DNA of 64,000 nucleotides. Origin: Pseudomonas ekonensis (GTDB lineage: Bacteria; Pseudomonadota; Gammaproteobacteria; Pseudomonadales; Pseudomonadaceae). Every line of letters begins with the position of its first letter. Position 1 is the stretch's first letter. Positions 54,232-62,200 of the stretch are shown piece after piece. The notes under the pieces were generated by a model that had not been told where the DNA came from, did not search any database, and worked only from the letters and a program-made list of their open reading frames with translations. The stretch is taken from contig NZ_JAHSTS010000001.1 in the NCBI RefSeq assembly GCF_019145435.1, positions 2,866,001 through 2,930,000 on the forward strand, written 5' to 3'. The translations under genes and the position numbers were made by a program.

Positions 54232-54256
54232 AATGCCCGGCGAAGGGCCGGGCATT
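54232..54256 (-). terminator. Hairpin downstream of the NCS1 permease gene
   Basis: AATGCCCGG-CGAAGGG-CCGGGCATT, 20 bp past the stop of the minus-strand permease; weak T-tract (TTGTCG). Confidence 0.5.
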
Positions 54257-54276
54257 ACGGGTGAGGCGCTGGCGGA

Positions 54277-55683
54277 TCAGTCGGTGTAGCTGAACTGCGC
54301 CGCCCCGCTGCGCTGCGGCTGGCTGCGGGTCGCCAGGCAGTAGTACAGCGGGCAGGTCACGGCCAGGCCCACCAGCCACGACAGGTCCGCGCCCTCCACC
54401 AGATTGGCGTAAGGCCCGACGTACAGCGACGTGTTGGCGAACGGCAACTGCACCAGGATGCCGATGAAGTAGGCGACGATCGCGTGCAGGTTGAAGCGCC
54501 CGTAGAGGCCGCCGTCGGCGCGGAAGATCGACGCGATGTCGTATCGGCCGCGCTTGATCAGGTAGAAGTCGATCAGGTTGATCGACGCCCACGGCACCAG
54601 CACCAACAGCAGCGCGAGGATCAGGCCGATGAACTGGGAAATGAAGTCCGCCGACGCGCCCAGCGCCACCACGCAGCAGCCCGCCAGCACCACGCTCGAC
54701 AGCGCCACCCGCACCTTGACGCTCGGCGTCCATTGGCTGGCGAAGGTCTGGATCGAGGTGATGATCGACAGCACCGCGCCATACAGATTCAAGGCGTTGT
54801 GGCTGATGATGTTGAGCAGGAACAGCACCATCAGGATCGGCCCCAGCCAACCGGTGGAGAGCTTGACCGCCGCCATCGCCTCGGTGCCTTCCGGCGCCGC
54901 CAGCACGGCCACCGCACCGAAGGCGAACGACAGGATCGTGCCCAGCGTCGCCCCCAGGTAGGTGGCGAAGAACGGCTTGGCGATGCCGATGTCCGCCGGC
55001 AAGTAGCGCGAATAGTCGGACACGTACGGCGAGAAGCTGATCTGCCAGATGATGCCCAGCGACACCGTGGCCAGCCAGCCGGACAGGTTGAAGGCGCCGC
55101 GGGTGAAGAAGTCCGCCGGCAGGTCATGGGCGAAGATGTAGAGGAACCCGGCCAGCAGCGCGCTGCCCATCACCCACGTACCGATGCGGTTGAGGGTATG
55201 GATGAAGTTGTAGCCGATCACGCCGATGGCCGTGGCGCCGAGGGCACCGATCAGGATGCTCAGCGGCGCCGGCACCGACGGCGCGATGCCGACGATGGAC
55301 TTGCCGGCCAGCACGATGTTGGAAATGAAGAAACCGATGTAGATGACCGCCGCGAAGAACACAATCAGCAGCGCGCCGTAACGGCCGAACTGGCCGCGGC
55401 TCTGCACCATCTGCGGGATGCCCATGCGCGGGCCCTGGGCCGATGCCAGGGCGATCACCAGGCCGCCGATCATGTGCCCCAGCGCAATCGCCAGCAGCCC
55501 CCAGAACAGGTCCAAGTGAAACACCTGGACCACCATGGCGCCGGTGACGATGGGCAGCGGCGCGATGTTGGTGCTGAACCACAGGGTGAACAGGTCGCGG
55601 GCCTTCCCGTGGCGTTCCGCGAGTGGGACGTAGTCGACCGTGTGATTCTCGATCAACGGATCTTGCCGGGACATCTGGGACAT
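54277..55683 (-). CDS. NCS1 family permease (purine-cytosine/hydantoin type)
   Basis: 468 aa, about twelve membrane segments. TLWFSTNIAPLPIVTGAMVVQVFHLDLFWGLLAIALGHMIGGLVIALASAQGPRMGIPQMVQSRGQFGRYGALL is the classic N-terminal half of the CodB/NCS1 carriers for nucleobases, hydantoins and related N-heterocycles. ATG 55683 is used; ATG 55689 lies two codons upstream and the frame continues open further up. Operator site 4 is 84 bp upstream, so it is grouped with the flavin regulon and gives the clearest hint that the substrate is a nitrogen heterocycle. Confidence 0.88.
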   Translation of the reverse strand: MSQMSRQDPLIENHTVDYVPLAERHGKARDLFTLWFSTNIAPLPIVTGAMVVQVFHLDLFWGLLAIALGHMIGGLVIALASAQGPRMGIPQMVQSRGQFGRYGALLIVFFAAVIYIGFFISNIVLAGKSIVGIAPSVPAPLSILIGALGATAIGVIGYNFIHTLNRIGTWVMGSALLAGFLYIFAHDLPADFFTRGAFNLSGWLATVSLGIIWQISFSPYVSDYSRYLPADIGIAKPFFATYLGATLGTILSFAFGAVAVLAAPEGTEAMAAVKLSTGWLGPILMVLFLLNIISHNALNLYGAVLSIITSIQTFASQWTPSVKVRVALSSVVLAGCCVVALGASADFISQFIGLILALLLVLVPWASINLIDFYLIKRGRYDIASIFRADGGLYGRFNLHAIVAYFIGILVQLPFANTSLYVGPYANLVEGADLSWLVGLAVTCPLYYCLATRSQPQRSGAAQFSYTD

Positions 55684-55767
55684 ATGCATGAACTCGAGCT
55701 TGTCTGTTTTTATCTTTGTATGAAGCCAAACCAGGAGGGATTCGCCGCCCACCCTGAGCGAACACCA

Positions 55768-55782
55768 TATTATGGTATTCCA
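55768..55782 (+). promoter_or_regulatory. Operator site 4 of the flavin regulon
   Basis: TATTATGGTATTCCA, preceded by ACC so that ACCATA-T-TATGGT also forms a palindrome. Upstream of the NCS1 permease (minus strand); site 3 contains the same TATTCCA variant. Confidence 0.7.
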
Positions 55783-55940
55783 ACATTTACACAAGACTGA
55801 TCCGCTGTTCGGCGCGTCATCTGATCCGCCATCCTCCCTGATCCCAAACCCCTGCGGCTACGGAAAAGTCCCGTAAACCCTGAGTTTCCGACGAAAGCAC
55901 CGCGTTTATCGTTTCATCAAAAAAGCGCTTGCAAACGATG

Positions 55941-55956
55941 TATTACGGTATACCAT
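55941..55956 (+). promoter_or_regulatory. Operator site 5 of the flavin regulon
   Basis: TATTACGGTATACCAT, one base different from site 1, and followed like it by CAGA; 50 bp before the flavin reductase/monooxygenase pair. Confidence 0.75.
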
Positions 55957-56006
55957 CAGACCCACAAACACATAAAAACCGCGTCACCCCATCCGAGGAT
56001 CGTCCA

Positions 56007-56492
56007 ATGATCGATGCCGCCCTCTACAAACAAGTCATGGGTTCGTTTCCGTCCGGCGTAACCGTCATCACCACCCTGGATGACGACGGCCAGATCGTCG
56101 GCCTGACCGCCAGCGCCTTCAGCTCGCTGTCGATGGATCCCGCCCTGGTGCTGTTCTGCCCCAACTACAGCTCCGACTCCTACCCTGTCCTGATCAAGAA
56201 CAAGCGCTTCGCCATCCACGTGCTGTCCGGCGGCCAGCAGAGCGAGGCCTACGCGTTCGCCCGCAAAGGCAAGGACAAGGCCCAGGGCATCGAATGGACG
56301 CTGAGCGAACTGGGCAACCCGATCCTGGCCAACGCCACGGCTATCATCGAATGTGAGTTGTGGCGCGAATACGAGGGCGGCGACCACGCCATCATGGTCG
56401 GCGCGGTGAAGAACCTGATCGTGCCCGAGCAAGACGCAGGACCGCTGGTGTATTGCCACGGCAAGATGGGCGCCCTGCCCGTTTTTGCCTGA
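56007..56492 (+). CDS. Flavin reductase (RutF/HpaC-like), copy 2
   Basis: 161 aa. MGSFPSGVTVITTLDDDGQIVGLTASAFSSLSMDPALVLFC and GGDHAIMVGAVKNL match copy 1 at 30131 almost throughout. Supplies reduced FMN. ATG 56007 gives an N-terminus colinear with copy 1; an upstream in-frame ATG at 55929 lies before the operator site. The luciferase-like monooxygenase follows by 68 bp. Confidence 0.92.
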   Translation: MIDAALYKQVMGSFPSGVTVITTLDDDGQIVGLTASAFSSLSMDPALVLFCPNYSSDSYPVLIKNKRFAIHVLSGGQQSEAYAFARKGKDKAQGIEWTLSELGNPILANATAIIECELWREYEGGDHAIMVGAVKNLIVPEQDAGPLVYCHGKMGALPVFA

Positions 56493-56560
56493 CCCCAACC
56501 GGTTGCCGTTAAACAGGCCCGACAGCGACCGGCCAACAACAAGAGATCCGAGGTAGCGTC

Positions 56561-57604
56561 ATGAAATTTTCCCTGTTCGTACACATGGAACGCTGGGACG
56601 AAAGCGTCAGCCACCGCCAACTGTTCGAAGACCTGACCGAACTGACCCTGATGGCGGAGGCCGGCGGTTTCAGCACCGTGTGGATCGGCGAACACCACGC
56701 CATGGAATACACCATCTCGCCGAGCCCGATGCCGCTGCTGGCGTACCTGGCGGCCAAGACCACCACCATCCACCTGGGCGCCGGCACCATCATCGCGCCG
56801 TTCTGGCACCCGCTGCGGGTGGCCGGCGAATGCGCCCTGCTCGACGTGATCAGCAACGGCCGGATGGAAGTCGGCCTGGCCCGCGGCGCCTATCAGGTGG
56901 AGTTCGACCGCATGGCCGGCGGCATGCCCGCATCGGCCGGCGGCCAGGCATTGCGGGAAATGGTTCCGGTGGTGCGCGCCCTGTGGCAAGGCGACTACGC
57001 CCACGACGGCGACATCTGGAAATTCCCGACCTCCACCAGCGTGCCGAAACCGGTGCAGAAGCCCAACCCGCCGATGTGGATCGCCGCCCGCGACCCGGAC
57101 TCCCACAACTTCGCCGTGGCCAACGGCTGCAACGTGATGGTCACGCCGCTGATGAAGGGCGACGAAGAAGTCGTCGACCTGAAGAACAAATTCCAGACCG
57201 CCCTGGACAACAACCCCGGCGTGCCGCGCCCGCAACTCATGGTGCTGCGCCACACCCACGTGCACACCGCTGACGATCCGGACGGCTGGAAAGTCGGCGC
57301 CAAGGCCATCTCACGCTTCTACCGCACGTTCGACGCGTGGTTCGGCAACAAGGAAGTCCCGGTCAACGGCTTCCTCGCCCCCAGCCCGGAAGAGAAATTC
57401 GCCGGCCGCCCGGAATTCGAACTGGAGAGCCTGCACAAGACCGCAATGATCGGCACGCCGGAAGAAATCATTCCGCGGATCAAGTACTACCAGGAACTGG
57501 GCGTGGATGAGTTCAGCTTCTGGTGCGACAACAGCCTGTCCCATGCGGAGAAGAAGAAGTCGCTGGAGCTGTTCATCAAGCACGTGGTGCCGGCGTTCCG
57601 CTAA
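56561..57604 (+). CDS. LLM-class flavin-dependent monooxygenase
   Basis: 347 aa TIM-barrel of the bacterial luciferase-like family, using FMNH2 from the reductase next to it. N-terminal MKFSLFVHMERWDE, GFSTVWIGEHHAMEYTISPSPMPLLAYLAAKTTTIHLGAGTIIAPFWHPLRVAGECALLDVISNGRMEVGLARGAYQVEFDRM is characteristic of the family, with His in GEHHAM. RutA, DszA and pyridine-ring monooxygenases belong to the wider group. With NCS1 permease and ABC importer in the same regulon it is the likely ring- or C-N-bond-attacking enzyme; the substrate is unknown. Confidence 0.88.
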   Translation: MKFSLFVHMERWDESVSHRQLFEDLTELTLMAEAGGFSTVWIGEHHAMEYTISPSPMPLLAYLAAKTTTIHLGAGTIIAPFWHPLRVAGECALLDVISNGRMEVGLARGAYQVEFDRMAGGMPASAGGQALREMVPVVRALWQGDYAHDGDIWKFPTSTSVPKPVQKPNPPMWIAARDPDSHNFAVANGCNVMVTPLMKGDEEVVDLKNKFQTALDNNPGVPRPQLMVLRHTHVHTADDPDGWKVGAKAISRFYRTFDAWFGNKEVPVNGFLAPSPEEKFAGRPEFELESLHKTAMIGTPEEIIPRIKYYQELGVDEFSFWCDNSLSHAEKKKSLELFIKHVVPAFR

Positions 57605-57629
57605 ACACCCCGGCTATTGAACCCGACAC

Positions 57630-57763
57630 ATGAAAACGCCCCGACATCGTTCGGGGCGTTTGCGTTGGGGGCCTGAATCAGCGGCGCTGAAATCAATCGG
57701 CACCCAGGCCGGAATCGACCTCAAGACTGACCGGCTCCGGCAAAAAGAAACGTGCGGTCAGCC
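57630..57763. repeat. 134-bp direct repeat, copy 1 (fragment of an immunity-like gene end)
   Basis: Ungapped match to 58286-58419 with 12 differences by eye; the last 50 or so bases are identical. The minus strand encodes LTARFFLPEPVSLEVDSG, the C-terminus of the membrane protein at 58334, followed by a stop, so this is a truncated remnant of that gene end. It also carries the hairpin AACGCCCCGACATCGTTCGGGGCGTT, which can terminate the monooxygenase transcript. Confidence 0.85.
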
Positions 57764-57769
57764 GTTTGC

Positions 57770-58183
57770 CTATGGCAACTCGACCATCACAACTTGCGCG
57801 GAACCTTTGGGTAGCTCCAAAAGATATTTCCATCCTTCGAGCACTTTACGCCACTCCTGAAGAGTAAACCTGCCCTCAGGCTGACCAACCCAGTCATCGT
57901 TGACCAGAATATCGACTTGCACAGCGCTCGCATCAATGTTCAACAGAACATCATTGCCACCATCGCTGACGGACTCCTGCTCGCCTGTCTCTACCGACTC
58001 AATGGCAGTCAGCAATCGATCGCAATCCTTTGGGATCTGAGCGATCGCACTGAGAACACTGCAGACATAGAGCTCGTAGCGCGACGCCTCTTCATCCGTT
58101 GAAACCACTTCAGCCACCGCATGGAACCTCTGCCCGACTACAGGATAGGTTCCGCCTGGCTGATGATAAAACTTGAGCTTCAT
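57770..58183 (-). CDS. Hypothetical protein, possible orphan immunity protein
   Basis: 137 aa from ATG 58183 (MKLKFYHQPGGTYPVVGQRFHAVAEVVSTDEEASRYELYV); ATG 58198 is an alternative. Soluble and acidic, with VLLNIDASAVQVDILVNDDWVGQPEGRFTLQEWRKVLEGWKYLLELPKG near the C-terminus. No named family recognised. Its position behind a CDI toxin/immunity pair, opposite to the upstream operon, and the repeat sequences around it suggest a displaced immunity gene. Confidence 0.6.
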   Translation of the reverse strand: MKLKFYHQPGGTYPVVGQRFHAVAEVVSTDEEASRYELYVCSVLSAIAQIPKDCDRLLTAIESVETGEQESVSDGGNDVLLNIDASAVQVDILVNDDWVGQPEGRFTLQEWRKVLEGWKYLLELPKGSAQVVMVELP

Positions 58184-58244
58184 GAACACTCTCGACAATC
58201 AAGGCTTATTAAGAACGTGGACACATCGATTAAATTGCTTCCCA

Positions 58245-58267
58245 CTTCAAATAGATATGCCCCTTTC
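58245..58267 (-). repeat. 23-nt element, single copy
   Basis: Reads GAAAGGGGCATATCTATTTG on the minus strand, matching the right arm of the inverted pair at 58907-58962. It lies upstream of the 137-aa gene. Confidence 0.6.
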
Positions 58268-58285
58268 TCTACAGCCTCAACATTA

Positions 58286-58419
58286 ATGAAAACGTCCCGA
58301 CATTGTTCGGGGCGTTTGCGTTGGGATTCTGAATCAGTGGCGCTGTGATCCATCGACACCCGGACCGGAATCGACCTCAAGACTGACCGGCTCCGGCAAA
58401 AAGAAACGTGCGGTCAGCC
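58286..58419. repeat. 134-bp direct repeat, copy 2
   Basis: Pair of 57630-57763, about 90% identical by eye. Here it contains the intact 3' end of the membrane protein gene plus the following hairpin AACGTCCCGACATTGTTCGGGGCGTT. Confidence 0.85.
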
Positions 58420-58936
58420 AGCACGTGGCCGTCGAGACAGCAAACAGCACGGCCAACTCCAAGGCATATTCCAGACCATCCCCCCGTGGGTCATCCCGGA
58501 AAACGGCGACCACAAACGGAACGACCCACAACGTGGCGACACAGGCGCCCACCAAGGCGACCGTCGCACAGGCCCGCACCGTTCTCGTCACTTTCAGCCC
58601 CGCAATGGCCGAAGAGAACAGCAGAAACGGCACGATGAAAATCAACAGCGCCAGCACGGGCGCGAGGAAAGGCATCATCATCAACTCCGGCCCCACCTCG
58701 CCGATCAGCCTCGGGTTCATGGCCAGATGGGCAACCGTCGCAACGGTCTTGACGATCCCGGCGATGAAGCCAGGGACCAATGGGCACAGAAGAAAGGCCA
58801 GGAATACCTTTAGGCGGGGGTAGTTCGAATGGTGCAATGAGAGAGTTCCGTTTGCTCTGGTCAAGGTCGGCGATTCAGATCGTGGGCGCGTTAACGAATA
58901 AAGGGTGAAAAGGGTCAGATCTATTGAATTGATCAT
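58334..58936 (-). CDS. Four-helix membrane protein, possible orphan immunity protein
   Basis: 200 aa if it starts at ATG 58936. That start lies inside the inverted repeat at 58907-58962, so the first 33 residues are probably not native; TTG 58837 before HHSNYPRLKVFLAFLLCPLVPG is a better biological start. Four hydrophobic segments: FLAFLLCPLVPGFIAGIV, MMMPFLAPVLALLIFIVPFLLF, ACATVALVGACVATLWVVPFVVAVF and ALELAVLFAVSTATCWLTARF. Membrane immunity proteins of this size protect against pore-forming or membrane-acting CDI toxins. Its 3' end is duplicated at 57630. No family recognised. Confidence 0.55.
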   Translation of the reverse strand: MINSIDLTLFTLYSLTRPRSESPTLTRANGTLSLHHSNYPRLKVFLAFLLCPLVPGFIAGIVKTVATVAHLAMNPRLIGEVGPELMMMPFLAPVLALLIFIVPFLLFSSAIAGLKVTRTVRACATVALVGACVATLWVVPFVVAVFRDDPRGDGLEYALELAVLFAVSTATCWLTARFFLPEPVSLEVDSGPGVDGSQRH

Positions 58937-58962
58937 CGCATTAAATAGATTCGTCCCCTTTC
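58907..58962. repeat. Imperfect inverted repeat of the 23-nt element
   Basis: Arms 58907-58929 and 58940-58962 pair at 18 of 23 positions around a 10-nt loop containing TGATCA. Both arms carry AATCTATT/AGATCTATT and GGG. It lies between the immunity gene and the membrane protein gene. Confidence 0.7.
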
Positions 58963-59023
58963 TTTCGCTTTCTTTCGGGCAATCTAAACAATCAGTCCAG
59001 CAGCAAATAACCTTAAACCTCTC

Positions 59024-59281
59024 TCAATCCACCTCTCTCAAATAAGAGGAAAACTTCCCACCACCCTGATCAAGATGCAAACGGCCGCATTTCTGGCAAA
59101 GATAAACTGCAACAGCCCCATCATCTATAAGGTTATAAAATTCTTCCTCAGACAACCCACCATCCGCGAGCATGCTCCCAATTTCATCTATTTTCTTCTC
59201 CGTGATCAACGATAGTTCAAAATCGGAAGCGCCACGAGATAGATTAATCACATTCCCACACACACAAGAAAATTTCGGCAC
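59024..59281 (-). CDS. cdiI: Probable cognate immunity protein of the CdiA toxin
   Basis: 85 aa starting with GTG 59281, 14 bp after the toxin stop, with GAGGG next to that stop. A small protein with two cysteine pairs: CVCGN at the N-terminus and CQKCGRLHLD near the C-terminus, which could bind zinc. The position directly behind the toxin-bearing end of cdiA is that of CdiI. This assignment is by position; no immunity family with this pattern is certain to me. Confidence 0.7.
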   Translation of the reverse strand: MPKFSCVCGNVINLSRGASDFELSLITEKKIDEIGSMLADGGLSEEEFYNLIDDGAVAVYLCQKCGRLHLDQGGGKFSSYLREVD

Positions 59282-59295
59282 AGCTATTTACCCTC

Positions 59296-62200
59296 TTACG
59301 GTCGATTGTATCGAGTAACCACACCATTGGATCCCTGAAAGAAAATCGTCTTGATACTCTGCGAATTTGACTTACCCCACATACGACCTGCAATCGAAGA
59401 CATCTCTGCATTCGAAAGATCAACCTGAACATATACCCCACTAGCTTGATTTGATTTTTTTTCGATCGCTCTAAGTATGCTGACTGGAGACGGATTCCTA
59501 GGTGTGTATACATCAACTGCGCCGACTCCTTGAATCATCAAGTCAGAGGTTCGCTCCCCAGTGATCCCCTGAGAAGACGCCGTTGCACGGTAAGTTACAT
59601 CATAGCCTAGACGAGATAACTCCTCTCCTGCCCGTATTTCGTTTTCATCAGGAACTGCACCTATCTCTGTCGTAATAGAGCCGGGCGTACTGTACATATT
59701 GCCGGGAAACAGGCGTGGATCCACCTGCGGCGTAATAGTGCTCCACCCCTCCCCATTTTCGATCGTACTGCCCCCAGTACTGCTTGGAGACGTGGGCTCG
59801 ATGGTGAAACCACCGGCGCTCACGGGATGGAGCACGTCTGTTTCCACAATCGGGTTGGTCATCGTGCCGAAGCGAGGATCCAGCAAGTGTATGGGCAAGC
59901 TCGTACCAAGAATCGCCCACCACAATTCAGTCGCCAGCCTTAGACGCTCTTGCATTGGCAGCCCTGAGCCACTGGTGGACTCCATCAGGCTATTCACCGC
60001 CTTACGCATTTCCTCCTGATTCTGCGGTGAATTGGCTGCCGTCAAAAGCGCGCCCCCCAAGGCAGCCAACGCCCCTCCAGCCATAACCGCCAAAGGCGCA
60101 AAGTTCAACTGCCCAGGCATTGAGGTCTGCAAGCGTTTGAACGCGAGCATCAGGCTCAGCGCCAATTCGGGATCGGTCGCGGCAATTTGAGCAATCCGCT
60201 CGACCACCGCTTGCGCTTCAGGGGACGTTGCCCCATTGGTCATGCCGTCGACAGCCTTGCCGATAGTGTCCTTGCGCGTTTTTTCGTCACGCAAACTTTT
60301 GATCAAATATCGGTGAGCAACGCGATTGCCCAATACGTAATTGGCGACGGAGACACCGTTGCCGCGGACGAAGGCATTCGTGGCAAAAACCAGATCCAGC
60401 AGTTTGTTCAGGGACTCAATGCCGTTCTCGCCGTACTTTTCCGCATCCTCCGCCCATTTATCCAGCGTCTTGTCATAGTCCAGGATCGCATTGATCGACG
60501 TGCTGCTCACGTACAGATCCGTTCGGTGCTCGTCATCCCGGGTCACTTCATAGGCTTTGTTCAGATCGCGGTTAAGCCCTGCCGTAGAGTCTTGTCCAGT
60601 TTTCTTGTCATGACGCACGACAATCTCACCCGCGCCAACCGTGGCGTTGAGTGTCTGTTCACGATCCTTGTCGTACTTGTAGCCCTCTACTGCCCAATTG
60701 TTTTTACCGTCCCCCCCCATGCCTTTGTTGGGTTTATCGGCCTGAGAGCCACCGATGCCGTAACTGCCGCCGACATTCAGGTAGTAACCATGCTCAGTGT
60801 CTTTGCCGGTGATATTGCGAAAACCGAGCGTATCGGTATCCAGCTTCAGATTGCCGTTGTCGGCAAAGATAACGGCCCCGTCCAACTGGGTATGGTCTTG
60901 GGTGCGAATGTCGACCTTGCTTTTGCCACTGATGACGGTCTGGTTCTCGACCCAATCGGTCTTGCCGTTAGTTTGTCCATAACCCAACGATCCGCTCGCG
61001 GTCATGCCGATGCTGAAAGCAAGCGTCAGGCTGGCGTCCATCTCCTTGCCTTCGACTTTCCCGGTATTGGGCACAGACGTCACAGTAAGGTTTCGACCAA
61101 CGTCGCCAGTCACTTCGTCGCCGCGCAAGGTCGCACCGGCAATGGTGGTGTCACGACCACTCTCGAAGTTAAGGGTCTTGCCCGCGTACAGGTAGGCTTC
61201 TTGCTGCTCGACACCCTGGCGCTTGAGATCGCCCAGACCTGCATTGACTGAGCCGTAGAAGCCGAAACCGTCCTTCCCTGCAATCACCCCACCTTCGGCA
61301 CCCCAACTGCGCCGACTGTTTTCACTGCTCGACGCATTCTGCGCAGAGAGGATGTTCAAGTCGTTTCCGGCCTTGAGCTTGATATCGCGTTCGGCGACAG
61401 CTCGGGTTCCTATCAGCGTCAGATCGTTTTTTGCATCCAGATTGATGCTGCCACCAGCATTGAGCTGAGTCGGTAGAGAAAAGCCTTGAGTGGACTCGCC
61501 CTGACTTCCTGCATTGCTGATCCCGACACCGAGTTTGAAGCCGCCAGTGGTGCCCCCCTTCAGGCCACCTTTGCTTTGACTCTGGTTGGCGTCGCTGTCT
61601 TGGGAACCATGGGCGACGTCGAGGGTGATGTCACGGCCGGTGACATTGATGTCGTGACCGGCATCCAACCGGCTGCCATGGACGTTGACGTCATTGCCGG
61701 CGTCCAGGCTGATATCGTTGGCTGCCGAAAGTGTCGAAGGACGGTGGGTTACCGATGTTCTGGTCTGGGTCTGGCTGATGCTTGAGCCACCTGCATGACC
61801 ATCGAATGTCGCCCCACCGAAGAACTGACCCAATGTATCGACCGACTTCAGCACACTTGATCCCTTGCTGACCCCATCCTCTCCCTTGCCGGTGCCTTGA
61901 AGGGTATTGAGCGTGTTACCGATGTTATAGGCGATAGTGGTCGTGGTGCCGTTGCGTTTCACGCTGTCCCAGGTGGTGACCGCACTGGCTTGTTCCGCTG
62001 CATCAATGTTGATGTCTCGTTTGGCGCCGATCTTCAGATCGATGCCTGACTGCATGTCCGAACCTTGCAGGTTGACATCGCGGCCGGCGTTGACCTTAAG
62101 GTTCTGACCCGCGGATATGGAGCTGCCGGCAGCGGTATGCCCGGAGCTTTCGGTACCCTTCTTGATGGTTTCATTGCCGACGAACGTGCTGAACCCATTG

